Of a stretch of 64,000 nt of DNA, positions 32,681 to 44,600 are shown one piece after another. Position 1 is the stretch's first letter. Each line of letters opens with the position of its first letter. The notes beneath the pieces are model-generated. The model was not told the DNA's origin and did not search any database. It worked only from the letters and a program-made list of their open reading frames with translations. Source of the DNA: Polytrichum commune (taxonomy: Eukaryota; Streptophyta; Polytrichopsida; Polytrichales; Polytrichaceae); NCBI GenBank assembly GCA_950295325.1, contig OX485806.1, positions 53,129,169-53,193,168 of the forward strand. The letters are read 5' to 3'. The position numbers and the translations under genes were made by a program.

Positions 32681-35102
32681 TTTCAGGAGTTTATTTTATT
32701 TACAATCGCGAGGACTCGTTTGACACTTGTATCTCATCATGATGGCGGCTTTGAATGTGGTTGGTTCTTGTTTGTCTCCTATTTGATAATTATATTACTT
32801 TGGGTTCAAACTAAATTAGTTATTTTTTTGATAGTTAGTAAGATATTGGTAACTTGTATGTGTTCTCATTTGATTGTTCGTTGGGAAGTTCTAATATGGT
32901 TTCATGTTTTTAAGGTTCTCAATCTTTTGAGGTTGCGGAGGAGCAATATCAATCTGTAGAGGACGTTGTTATTGCTGCCCCCGTGGTCGAAGTTGAAGCC
33001 GCCCAGGTTGAGAGTGCCAATTCGCAAGACCAAATACAGGGAGAGGTGATGTCTATTGGCCATGATACCGTCGTTGTTGTTGCCGATACAGATCATGTTG
33101 TCTATGAGCTTGAACTCCGCAAATCACAGAATGAGGACTTGAACGGCGTTATCCAATGCCTCCGTATTAAGCCCACCAGTAAGTCCCGCTTCTCCATTCC
33201 CTTATGCCGCTTGCGAGTCTTCCCTCTTGTCCGTCCAATTAACAAGGTAGAGGTGCAGCGTTTGGAATGTGAGTTTGTTATGGAATACCGAAAGGGAGAT
33301 TGGGTAATATACGTTTCGGTTTTCAACGACATTCCCATAGACCTCCCGGTTTTCCCTGCCATTATGGCCTCATGGAGCCTCTGCGGCAAAAGGCCTCTGC
33401 GGAGTTCGATGTCAAGCTGAAGGAAGATCCGAATCTTGCACATCTCTGTGGGAAGATGTTTTTCATGTGAGAAAGAAATCATTGACTCACAGCATGGTGG
33501 AGGCACATCAACAACAACCACGCCGACGAGAAAAATTGGCATGTTTCAGTGGATTGTATTGTGGTCGACCCGAGGGGTTGCACCGGTGTCTTCCTTAATT
33601 CAATGAGCGACATTAATTGGTAAGCATTTTTTTATTTCTTCCGTTCTTTGCATTGGCCGGTTCTCAAAAGTCTACCAAGCCTGATTACGTGAAGGCGAAC
33701 ATTCCTGCCAAGCTTTTTCGAATTCGTACATTTGGGAGGTTGGAGTTATCGACTTTCAAGGATCTCATCTCTCGTGCTGACTACGAAGTATGCGAGAAGA
33801 TTAAGGACAGTCGCCCTACTTGATACAATTTCACCGCGGATGTCTTCGTCAAATTCTTTTACAAGATATGATTTTGCATTCCATCTTTTGCATTTCCCTA
33901 TCTGCATTTCCATGCCGATTGTATTTGCTCACAATGTCGTTTTCTTGTAGAGAAACATTTCGGCTCAACTTGACCTTGGAGTGAGGCATTACCGTGAAAC
34001 CACTCTGGTTGCCGAGGTGACTGCTACTGAGATTTGCAATGTCATGACCAAGGCCCAGGAGAGGACGATCAAGAGCATTCGGAAACGCACATTTGAAAAA
34101 TATATCTCGGTCGCACATCCTGACAATGGGGAGGTTTTCTTTCATGAGATATCCCTTCTTCACTTCCATGTTTTCTTTAATATGAATAATCTTTTCATTT
34201 GTGTACCCTCCTGAACTCATTTAATTTTTTTGGACGTGCGCAGATTGACTAGCATTTTAATGAATTCGCCTCGACCGATATGACAATTGAAAAATTGCAA
34301 AAAATTATCACATGTCCGGTCGAAGCTTCATTAAACGCCAAGTGGCTTCATTGGTGGAACGCCTTCATTCGTGAGAGGTTGGATGACAAGCCTATAAGGG
34401 AGAATGCTTTGGACAATTGGTTTCACAAAGCGTCATTCTGGGCATAGGTATATCCATTCTTTGGCCTTCTTAATCAGGTATATTTCTTTTGTTTCATATC
34501 TAATTTCATTCTCTCTCTCCCTCATTTCAGTCTCAGTCTAGATTGAAACATTTCAGGACAACCTCACTGTCGATATCGATTGGGACGCATCGGAAACTAT
34601 CTTGTGCCCTCGTGAGTATATTGATCGCTGGAGGATTCTCCTTTAGGACAGAGCCTTCAAGCTTTACCTCGGCGATAAGCCTGACATGCCCTTTGCCAAA
34701 GGTGTTAACCTCTTGGAGTTTAAGGAGGGTGTTTTGGCTATCAAACGCGTCGCCTATCGGTAATGCACTTATCTTCCATTTTTGCTCTTCATTTCTTGGT
34801 CTTGTGCACTTCATTTCTTGCATTCTTGCACTCCATTTCCTGTTTTTTCCCATGGTTATTTTTGTTTTTTTTTGTAGTTATATCATGAGAGAGTTGGTTG
34901 CAAAGAATGCATTGGTATCATCTTCCTTGCCCACCTACCTTTCGGACTGGGTGAACGTGTTTTCTAGCCTCTGCGTGTACACGACCACGCAAACAACCAA
35001 GTTTCATGAGTCTCATTTGCAGGTTGGGGGATGATAATTGGATTGTTCTGGAGGATTTGTACCTAGGGAAAAGAAGCCTCTTTTTGCCAGCCTTGTGAGT
35101 AG

Positions 35103-36944
35103 TGCTCTATGAGGCCAAACCCACCACCCTTAAGCGTCCTAGTCCAGGTGATGGCTTTGAGAATCACATGTATCTCCTACAACCTTGAACCATGTGCAAG
35201 GCCATTTTCATGTTCAAAGGAACACATATTGTTTCACTCATTGTGCTTTATTAATGTTAGCCTCTTGGCTTGTGGTAGAATTGGCTTTCTTAAGAGTCCA
35301 ACCCGCGGCTTTAGCCACACATGCCCTTAAGGACACTCCCCTCACTCTTTTAATCTTCACTTCCTTTTTCTTGCCATTGCAAGAATCCTCCACATTCTCC
35401 ATTAACTGTGCACTTGATTTATGATGACTTGAGAGTGTGCAAGTGTTAAGAAACACTTTACTCCATAGTCAATGTTACATGCAATCACATGTGACTTCCA
35501 CACACACATCTCCTATCCTATTGAGCTTAACATTTTTCTAGGAACTATTTTAATCTACCAATGGTCTAACACCCTCATGGCTAGTTTAGTGGCACCCTCT
35601 ACTTAATCTTAGCCTTAGCTTGCTAAACCAGCCAACCGGCTAATTAACCTATCGGTCCAAATCCGGCCTATTTATCGGCAGTCCCTTGGTTAACCTGGAA
35701 GCAGCAACTAAGTTTGGTGCAGCTCAGCTGCCTAGCAGCAACTAAGCTCGGTGCAGTTCGGCTGCCCAGCAGCAACCAAGCTCGGTGCAGTTCGGCTGCC
35801 TAGCAGCAACCAAACTCGGTGCAGTTCGACTGCCCAGCAGCAACCAAACTCGGTGCAGTTCGACTGCCCAGCAGCAACCAAACTCGGTCCAGTCTCAGCT
35901 GCCCAGCAGCAACTAAGCTCGGTTCAGTTTGGCTGCCCAGCAGCAACTAAGTTTGGTACAGTCTCAGTTGCCCAACAACAATTAAGTTTGGTGCAGTCTT
36001 AGCTGCCCAGCAGCAACTAAGTTGGTGCAGTCTCAGCTGCCCAGCAGCAACTAGGTTGGTGCAGTCTCAGCTGCCTAGCAGCAACTAAACTCGATTCAGT
36101 TCGGCTGCCCAGCAGCAACTAAGTTGGTGCAGTCTCAGGGTTCCAACAGCAACTAAGCTCGGTTCAGTTCGGCTGCCCAGCAACAACTAAGTTTGGTGCA
36201 GTCTCAGCTGCCCAACAGCAACTAAGCTCGGTTCAGTTCGGCTGCCCAGCAGCAACTAAGTTTGGTGCAGTCTCAGCTGCCCAGCAGTCAAATCCCACAG
36301 AGTTCCAAGACCTGACTAGGCAACCCAGCTACTAGCTGCACCTTAATATAAACCCTCTCATCCACTAATCCAATGTTTTCTAGGTTCTTCTTCTTCTTTT
36401 CTTTTCTTTGCTCCTAAGTCATAAACTAATCTAACACACTAATTTCACTAACTACTACCTAATCACCACGTGCAATTTTAAGCTCTAAGAGCTCACTCAC
36501 TTGGGAGGCATTGAGAGAGAGAGCAAAAATGAGAGAGGAAAGCCTTAAGTAGCAAAGAGAGAGAGAGGTCATGAGGTAAGGATAGGGTGAGAGGATTAGC
36601 ACCTCCAATCACAACCCCTTAATCCCTTCCTCCTAAGTAGGGACTCATCCCATCCACAAAGCTCTTACATTCCTAAATCAACAAGGTGGATCCTAATGTG
36701 AGCATTTAACCCGCGGAGCTCACCTTGCCTCACCTTACTCCATACTCAGCTAGTCAAGGCATCACTTATTGAACTTAAACCTTGAAACAATCACACAACA
36801 CCACCTAATGTCTAAACTTAAATCCACACCACACTTCACTCTTTTAATATTTTTGTGAACAATCATAACACATACAAGTCTAACTAAAATTGGTTTCAAA
36901 GAGTTAATCACCACATGTGGGCACCATTTTGGGTTCACATGCTC
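35103..36944 (-). mobile_element. LTR family 3, solo LTR 35108-36939 with TGCTC target duplication
   Basis: On the minus strand the LTR starts TGTGAACCCAAAATGG at 36939 and ends GGTTTGGCCTCATA at 35108 (1,832 bp). Perfect TGCTC lies at 35103-35107 and 36940-36944. The insertion lies in a coding exon of the ParB-methyltransferase-like gene; removing it and one TGCTC gives the continuous reading LFASLVSSA|PQKNIVPF. It contains a 33-34-bp minisatellite different from the one in the copy at 3516. Confidence 0.85.
35700..36295 (+). repeat. Minisatellite inside the family-3 LTR, 33-34-bp units
   Basis: About 17 units of CAGCAGCAACTAAG(C/T)TCGGTGCAGTTCGGCTGCC, with variants reading CAGTCTCAGCTGCC. 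The repeating peptide LGCPAATKLGAVRLPSS is only a by-product. Confidence 0.9.
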
Positions 36945-37879
36945 CTCAGAAGAACATTGTCCCCTTTGAGGAGCCTGACATCGTTGAGCTTCCTCCTCCT
37001 CCGCCCAAGGCACCAAAGGAAAAGGGCAAAGCAAAGAATACCGCCATTCAAGCCTATTCCCACCTTGTGACTCGGTCTGCTTCAAAGACCCATGTTCAGT
37101 CATCCACCTTCCTACGGAGTCTATCTAGCACTCCCTTTGTTGCTCCATCAGCTGCCCCCTCTGGTACTCCCTCAGCCTTTCGTCCACAAACTATTGCTAC
37201 TCCTTCTCACAATGGCATTTCTCTTATCTCCTTGGCTCGCAATAAGAAGGCCGCCCTCTTGGATACGAGTGTCACCTCTTTGAAGTCGCCTCATACGCTT
37301 GCCCTCATCGAAAATGTGGACATGGTGCAACTTATGCTGGATCTTGAGCTTGCAGGAGGTCCCCTCCCAGCATATACCCGCATCCAAGAGTTCATTGCCA
37401 AGGTTTGTATATTTCCCTTCGTCATTTTTCAGGGTCCTTTCCTTTTGGTTTGCTTCTTTTTTTCCTTGCTCTTATTTTTTCATGAAGTTTTAATTGCAGG
37501 TTGAGGCAGTTTGTTCTCGTGTGAACACCTCGACTACAACTCACAAGGGCCTCGATTTGCTCTTCGCAGATATTCCCGAGAATTTGCAGGTGCCCAACAT
37601 CTCCACCGATGTTCCTGCTTGGAACAAGCTCCATGAATCATACTATGAATGTCTTTTTGCATTTGCAAAATCTAACCTCTATGATCATGGTGTCCTTGTC
37701 ATTGCCTATTGTACAAGTGCCTCTGTTTCCAGGACTGTTTTTTATTGGGTACACACTTACGATTTTTACGTCGCTGAAAATTGGTTTGGTATGAATGATT
37801 TGGACCTCCAATCCTATGTGATCCCCTCTGGAGTGGTAAGCAACTCTCTGTCTCTTACTACGCTTATCTATTGTATTTA

Positions 37880-40004
37880 TTTCTTTACACTAGGGAATTA
37901 CCCTCTACAACGGATAACGACAAAAATAATTACTAAAATCCTTCCTTAATTAATTAGCAAATTCACTTTGAAGAATGTCATACCTCAAGCAATTCGCTCT
38001 CCTCCTGCAAGTTAGCACTCACACTCGACCGTGATTCAATGTGACTTCGACCCTAACAATTCTCAACTAACAATTCTAGTCTAAAATATTAAATTCACAA
38101 CACCCTAACTTGGAGAGTGTCAAAGTTGACTCTTCCTAAAATTAATTATCCCTCTAAGATTTAGTGAACTAATGATCGCAAGATTAATGTCATGTCCTTA
38201 TCCCATCCCAAGAGGGTTTAGGACATCACCTCAAGCCACGCTCCTTCCTCAAAACCAAATGCATAAATGAAAATGCAATTCATTCCAAGGAAAAGAAATG
38301 GAATTCGACTAACCTAATCAAATAACAAAAATCAAAACCCTAAGTAAGATGTTTACTGTGCACCAAGTGCTCATTCCTTTCCCTCTAGTTCGTGCCTCCA
38401 AGTCTTGATATCCTAATCCCGCTTCACTCCCGGCGGACGCACCATTTATGTCAACAGTAAACCCCCACCTTTAAGCGTCGTAATCCAGGTGAGAATTTAG
38501 AGCTTACATGGTTGTGTGATTCCCATTAGCCCCTTGGAGTCAGTCATGCTCTCAAAGGTCCAGCCACTCCCATTCCACAATCAAACTTTATTCCAAGACA
38601 ACATGTAACAAGTATTAAAGAATATTTCCTCTTCCTTAGATTAAATCCACACCACAATGTTTAACCTACTTAGCCACCTACAACTAAGTTCTAATCTATG
38701 GTAATCAACCTTTAATCCCCTTACTTATCTCCTAATCCCACCTACTGCCTTTCAATCCAAAAATCCACTTCCCTGCCTAGAGGATCCTAAAAAAACCCGA
38801 AGGTTTCAACATCGGAATGTGGTCTCGGCCAATTGCCCAGCCTCTACCCAAGTACTGCTGGAGTCCAGCCGGCCACCCTCCCTGTGTCGTTCCCAGCGGC
38901 AGCAGGCACTCAGCCGCTACAGTCTGATCCGGAGGCCAATCCCCTGAAATATATCACTTCCTCTCAGCCAGCGCATTGCCTTCCGGCACCCTGCAGACTG
39001 CTCCTTGCCGTTCTTGGATCTCCATCCTCTTGTCCATCGCTGGTCTCGCCTCCTTAAACCTAGTGCTTGGCATTCGGAGGATTCAAACTCCCTTCACCAA
39101 CCTTTAGACCTTGACTACCACTGCATTATGAATTTCGGCCTTTGAACTTATCACATTGGGCTCTGTTCGACCCCCACTCCTCGAGTTCTCATTGCCCTGA
39201 ATCTATCTTCTCACCTGAATTCAATTCAGGTGTGATTAGCGTCCTTGCTCCATCCTCCTCACAACCAATGCCCTGACATCCTCAGTGTTCTCCGCCTGTC
39301 GCCAAAATCAGCTCAGTGAGTGATTTTTAGTCCACCTCGCACTCCCAGCCTTATGCTAGGGAGTTAAGCACTTGCAGAGCGAGTCCCCTCTCCTGCCTGC
39401 TAGCACGCGCGCTTCGGGCATCCCAATGGCCACATCCAGCTTCTGGGATTCCACCCATTACCGGCCAGCTTCGGCTGGCCACCCTCCTTCTGATTCACCT
39501 CTCCCCATTGTGTATGCGGCCAAGCCTTCACCGCATCCTTCCGATTCCAGCACAAAAACCCTGCTGCCGCAGCTCCCATCTTCCGTGTCCGTTTGCCTGC
39601 AGAGAGAGAGCCTCCCCGAGGCGCCTAGTCTTGCCATCCTTCTTTTCCTGCCTCCCGGAAATCCAGCCAGGCCTTTATCTGGGCCCCGGCACTCTTCCTA
39701 AACTAACCTAGCCATAACCGAAAATAACCAATAAAATCTAACCCGACCCGTAATCCTTACAAACTAAGCCTAGGCTTTACTTCTCCTTAAGTTCAACCCC
39801 CTCTTCTTTAAGTCTTTAATTGTTGAGTTAACCTTCAAGCTTCTAAATTCCCCTCACTCCCCATCTAGTATTTAACCCCAACATAAATCAAAACAACACC
39901 CTTCACTCTTTTTATCTTTTCGAATGTCTAAACAAAAATCCAATTCAAAGCTCCTATGATCTTTTGAAGTTAAGTACCCATGTGTGCGCAGACTTGCGCT
40001 CACA
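37880..40004 (-). mobile_element. LTR 38449-40004 with primer binding site and leader, truncated
   Basis: On the minus strand the LTR begins TGTGAGCGCAAGTCTGCG at 40004 and ends TTTACTGTTGACA at 38449 (1,556 bp). It is followed by TAAATGGTGCGTCCGCCG (38431-38448), a TGG-starting primer binding site of the kind used by plant LTR retrotransposons, and then a gene-free leader down to about 37880. No second LTR or target duplication was found on the left. The LTR is related to family 3 at its start but not at its end, so it is a subfamily. It cuts the ParB-methyltransferase-like gene between its GMNDLDLQSYVIPSGV exon and its last exons. Confidence 0.7.
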
Positions 40005-40606
40005 ATGCGCGATCCCTTGCCTGCGCGTACTCCCTGCTCAGTTGCCCCACCGTATACCTCTATTTTTTATCCGCCTCAGAAGATGACCAAACGCGCATTC
40101 GGTTTTCTTTGTGCGTAAGTTTGTTTTATATGTTTTGCCATGTTTACCTTCATGTCATTTTCCCATCTTCTTGTGTCATCTTGTTTATAATCTTCTTGTT
40201 TGGGGTTCAGAGTGCTAGGGGAGAACGTAATCCTTTGTCGAGGCATGTGTTCGAGTCCTTCCAAGACGTTCGAGTTCCCTTTGTATGCTACCGAGTTTGC
40301 CAATCTTTTAGCGAAAGCTCCGTCTCCACCTCCTAGTCGCATCCGACCTTTCAACAAGCTAGTATTGGATTTCCTAGATATAGAGGCCGTGGAGGGCGAG
40401 GATAGTGATAGACTATCGTGATAGTCATGGTAGTGCAAGTAGTTGACTACGCCTCGTGCATTTGGAAACTCTATCTCATATGTATTTTTTTTTTAATATT
40501 TTCTAAATTCATTTGTTGTATTTCCTTGTGCATTTTGCAAATCCCCATTCAACTCCTTCTATATGTTTTGTTGATGTTTGATTTCAATTGCTGACATCAG
40601 CCCTAT

Positions 40607-41579
40607 TGTCGCAACCCTTGCTAGCCCCCCTTGACAATCTTGCCAATTTTCATTTCTAGCAAAGGTTACGAGCGCTAACCATTCGCATTCCGCCATGCTA
40701 ATGGTTAGCTCCTCCTACCCCGGACCTTTTAGTTCATAGGAGGGAACCAACCCTCCTACTTTACTTTCGGGACTCACCCCTTAATCGGTAACCCATTCCT
40801 AGATGTGCACTTCCATCCATGGAAGTCCAATCCCATGTTGATCATCGTGTTGCCGGAGCAACACTACAACAACCCGAAGCATACTAGGCAACTATGGCCT
40901 CACATTGGGCCAATGCCCATGGAGGCCGTGCCGTTTGGCCTCGGGTGGGTGAGGCCACACCACCTCACCCATATAAGCCTCTAGGACTTCACGCGGGGCC
41001 CCTACCCCACCGTCAACCAACCTCTTGTCTCTCTACCAAGAGTTGGGGCCAAGTGGACATTTTCCTTTAGCTGCTGGGCCTAGAACCCCCCAGCAGCTTC
41101 AGACCATCATAACTTCCTTGTATGATGTCTGATCGTAACTACCAACCACTCCATCTTCATCTACGCTTCACGTAGATGCCGATGGACTCCTCACTTGCCC
41201 CATTCGGGCAAGTATTGAGGAAGTTATGCCTGTTTGAACCTTGGCAGTCCCGGGAATCACTCCCAGGCACTGCTGTACGAAGGCGCTGTCCCGGGACAGC
41301 GCCCCACTCAAATGGCCATAACTCCTAGCTCACACCTCCGATTGAGGTGTTCTTGAGCTTTCTAGAATCACCACGCCATGAGCTACGCATAACTCATGGC
41401 CTTACTCTTGTGCCTCCTAGTCTTCGTGGGTGGGAGGCGTTCCCAACGCCCGGGGTCCTCACCCACACTAGGATCACTTGGGCCCTCTCACCAACGGCGC
41501 CACAAGTCCCGGGTGTCACTCCGGGGTCCCCCTTGTGCCCATGGTGTTTCGGGCACTCCTCATGGAGCGGTGCGCGACA
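40607..41579 (-). mobile_element. LTR family 1, solo LTR with CCTAT/CCTAC target duplication
   Basis: 973 bp with canonical ends; flanks CCTAT (40602-40606) and CCTAC (41580-41584) match at four of five bases. It lies about 180 bp beyond the stop codon of the ParB-methyltransferase-like relic. Confidence 0.88.
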
Positions 41580-43100
41580 CCTACTTTAATATGAAACCAT
41601 TTCAAACCTAGACTATAAGATCTTTGATAACAAATACATTCTTCCACGCCTTTAGGTTCCATTTGTTTCTCGAAGTAGGATGCGTTATAATCTCCACGGG
41701 AATGGGGTACCTTTGCAACAAATTGCCCTCACACTATCTATAAATTCAACGGAAATAGGCACACATTGTCCTAAAATTACCCAACAAACTCAAAATTTTC
41801 TGCTCTCCAATCTCTACTCTCCGTTCTCCGCTCTACGCTCACACTACTAAGAATGATATCGAACGGATGAAATGTCGAGGGGATGAAGACATAAATGTAG
41901 GACAGCAACGAACGGAGCATGATGTTAACGGCTGAGATGTCGAGCGGACGAAGGTCGTTGGATCAAACAGTTGGGAAACCAAGACCGTTGGATCTAGGGG
42001 TTTGGATAATGGCGGGTAGAGGAGTGGCGGTTGTGAAAGCCAACCGTTAGGTGTAGGTATGACTTTATCTACGGCCAAGAAAACTTGGTGGTTGGAAGGG
42101 GTAGCCCTCCAAAGGGAGCGCGGGGGCTCTCTTCTCACACTCTCATTCTAGTGGTTAGGATTAGACTTCTCTCTCTCTCACTCTCTCATTCTTGTGGTTA
42201 GCATGATTATTCTCTCTGTCCCCTCTCCATGTAGGTAGATGCAAATAGTTGTTGAATGATAAGAATAAGAATGATGGACAAAGATATTTATGAGTCCTAT
42301 GAATGTTGAATAATAGGGTTTTGAACCCTATTGAAGAGATATGTTATTGTCTAGTTACTCTAGCTTTTATATTTTAAGTTATTGGATGTTACTTAATTTT
42401 TACTTAATCTTTTCTTCCAGTAATTATTGCCTTAGTCTATACACTAGTTTATGTGTTGGCCTTTGCATTATTGTTAGATCAGTCATCTGCAATAATATTC
42501 TATCTTATTCTTCTGCATTACGTTCTGCATTGGAATTTGTATTAGTTTTCTGCTTCAATTTCTTATATTAAACTTTTGTATTACGTTTTATATGAGTCCA
42601 CTGCATTAGATTCTACATTAGACCCTACATTCGTCTCCTGCATCTACTTCTACATTACTCTCATGCACTATGTTCGGTATTATTCCTCTGCATTTGATTT
42701 CGTGTTAGGATTGCACTACTGTTATGCATTAGTCTTCTTTATCAATATTCTCCATTTGTGTTTTGTATTCATGTGTTGGATGTTATGTAATAGTGTACTA
42801 CATGTCATGTAGTACACTATTGCATGTTATGCAATAACATACTATGTGTTATATAGGAATGTTCGGCGTGTTATGTAGTAATGTCATGTGTGTCATGCAG
42901 TAGTGTTCAACATTAATCCTCTGTATCAGGCCCTACATTGGTTTCCTACATTATAAGAATTAGAAGGTCATTGCTTGGAGGTACTAGAGTAGTACACCCA
43001 TCCGGCCAATCTTGTGGGTTGTTACTTCGCTTGGAGTAACAATTGTCACCACAATATGTTTTTCGATTAATCTTCAATACACATTACAAATGCGTAGTCA
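41580..43100. other. No gene seen; decayed TGCATTA-type repeats and one perfect hairpin
   Basis: From 42400 to 42960 the phrase (C)TGCATTA or CTACATTA recurs every 12-30 bases in no fixed register (CTGCATTAGATTCTACATTA and similar), as if derived from a simple repeat. A perfect inverted repeat, AATAGTGTACTACATG with its complement separated by one base, lies at 42789-42821. 41580-42340 holds nothing recognised. Confidence 0.5.
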
Positions 43101-43930
43101 TTAGTATCCTTTGCATTTTTTCTTTGTTCTCGTTTGTTGTTTTTTTCTTTGTACAAACAACGCACAATATGGCCGGTTTGTGACAATAGAAACACTATGT
43201 CTTGACGCGGAAATCAGTTGCCACCTTTGTCTTGTCGCGACATGGTGGCATCTTCGCCTTTGCCTTATCACCATGGTAACATCCTCACCTTGGGGATTCT
43301 TCTCCTTGCGCTTTGATATCTCGTACATCAAATGCACCATCACATAGTCCACCATAAGTTTCTTCATTGGCATCGTTTCCATGGTGGTCATCAATTTATC
43401 GTACAAAATCGGAAAGCTCTCTAGCAAGATCTTGACAATGTATTTGTCTCTTACGTGTACCTCTGAACAAGTGAGTTGATCCGCAAACGCATTGACCTTG
43501 TTCATATGGTCCAACAAGTTGTCGTACTCTTGCAGCTTACACATGAAAAACTTGCGGTCAATGAAGAGGATGTTGGACAAATTCTTCATCTTGTAAAATT
43601 TGCAAAGGATCTTTCATGCCTCCGGGGATCTTTTGCAACTTTTGATGTGGGCAAGTAGGTTGTCTGTCAAGTTGAGGCCAATGGTGGATATGGAATTTTT
43701 TACGCGTTTTTGGTAGTCCTTCAACACTTTGGAATCCGAATTGAAAGGTGATTTGTCTTTGGAATCGTCCATAATGTCTCAAGAATGCATGTATGCCCAC
43801 AACATTTTGATTTTGAATTGAACTTTCTTTCATTGAACTTGTCAATGATCTAGCGGCCTTGCTTTCAAATAATGCCATCATACGCTCAAATATACGCTCA
43901 AAACATTCAAACAATATATCTTTCATTCTA
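43101..43930 (-). pseudogene. Ty1/copia gag relic
   Basis: Minus-strand blocks in two or three frames: LTDNLLAHIKSCKRSPEAWK and MKNLSNILFIDRKFFMCKLQ; NKVNAFADQL; ILLESFPILYDKLMTTMETM; VHLMYEISKRKEKNPQGEDV; and in a shifted frame CFYCHKPAILCVVC, a CCHC-like knuckle. These match the copia gag (UBN2-type) pattern of capsid helices followed by a zinc knuckle. Frameshifts break it. The closest relative in the window is the plus-strand relic at 45100-45800, with the same KFFMCK-x-Q...NKVxAxADQ blocks. Confidence 0.8.
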
Positions 43931-44149
43931 AATGCCTTACATTATCAAACATCTCAAGTTAGATGTTCTACACCTCGTGAAAGTTCTTAAGAGATTGAAA
44001 TCACTCAAATAAGATCTCCCTCACCTCAAATGCCTTATACTCTCAAATAAATAAGATTTTCTACACCTCAAGAGAGTTCTAAGGTTATTCAAATAAAATC
44101 TGTTAAACTCAAATGTGCCATACACTCTAAAAGAAATTGTTCAAAACTC

Positions 44150-44600
44150 AAGCCTCTCAAATCATGCTATTGGAGTTTCAAGGACTTCAAACCCTCAAAA
44201 AAACTTTTGAACACTCAAAACATTCAATATAAATGTTTTTCATTCTAAACACTTCCAAACCTCAGAAATAAATCTCTCAACACTCAAGTCTCTCAAGTCA
44301 TGTATTATTGAAGTATAAACACTTTCAAAATTTTAAAAAAAAAACTCTTGAATGCTCAAAACATTCAAATCAAATGCTCTAAAGTCTAAACACCTCCAAA
44401 TTTCTAATCTTTCAAATAAATCTTTCAACACTCAAATAGTTGAGGTCATGTACTATTGGAGTTAAAACACCTTCAAAGCTCTCAAAGAAACCCTTGAACA
44501 CTCAAAATACTTAAATCAAATGTTATAAATTTAAACACGTCCAAACCTCTCAAATAATCTTTTCAATACTTAAGAAACTCAAATCACATTCTCTTGCATT
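44150..44600. repeat. Diverged tandem repeat of about 146 bp
   Basis: TCAAATCATGCTATTGGAGT (about 44155), TCAAGTCATGTATTATTGAAG (about 44300) and TGAGGTCATGTACTATTGGAG (about 44447) mark three units. Each is followed by AAACAC(C/T)TTCAAA, then CTTGAACACTCAAAACATTCAAATCAAATG, then CACCTCCAAACCTCTCAAA. Units have drifted by many indels. Confidence 0.65.

Larger units (their letters stand above)
32915..40422 (+). pseudogene. Putative ParB-like plus adenine-methyltransferase-like gene, many exons, broken
   Basis: Order of exon-like blocks: VEVEAAQVESANSQDQ and LECEFVMEYRKGDWVIYVSV (32920-33360); after a frameshift, LAHLCGKMFFM-ERNH-LTAWW (33430-33510), like the ParB 'GNHR..A' box; CIVVDPRGCTGVFLNSM, ending at a donor (33619); STKPDYVKANIPAKLFRIRT (33670 on); QLDLGVRHYRETTLVAEV (33970 on); further blocks at 34240-34450, 34555-34760 and 34880-35107; then QKNIVPFEEPDIVELPPPPP (36955 on); KGLDLLFADIPEN...GVLVIAYC...ENWFGMN (37540-37795), resembling an adenine methyltransferase (DPPY-like motif and following strands); and GERNPLSRHVFESF through LVLDFLDIEAVEGEDSDRLS (40225-40421). 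Several in-frame stops make it a pseudogene. Domain calls are inference from motifs. Confidence 0.5.

Noticed and set aside
35751-36002. Open frame of 83 codons with repeated peptide
   Set aside because: It is a translation of the 33-34-bp minisatellite inside a solo LTR.
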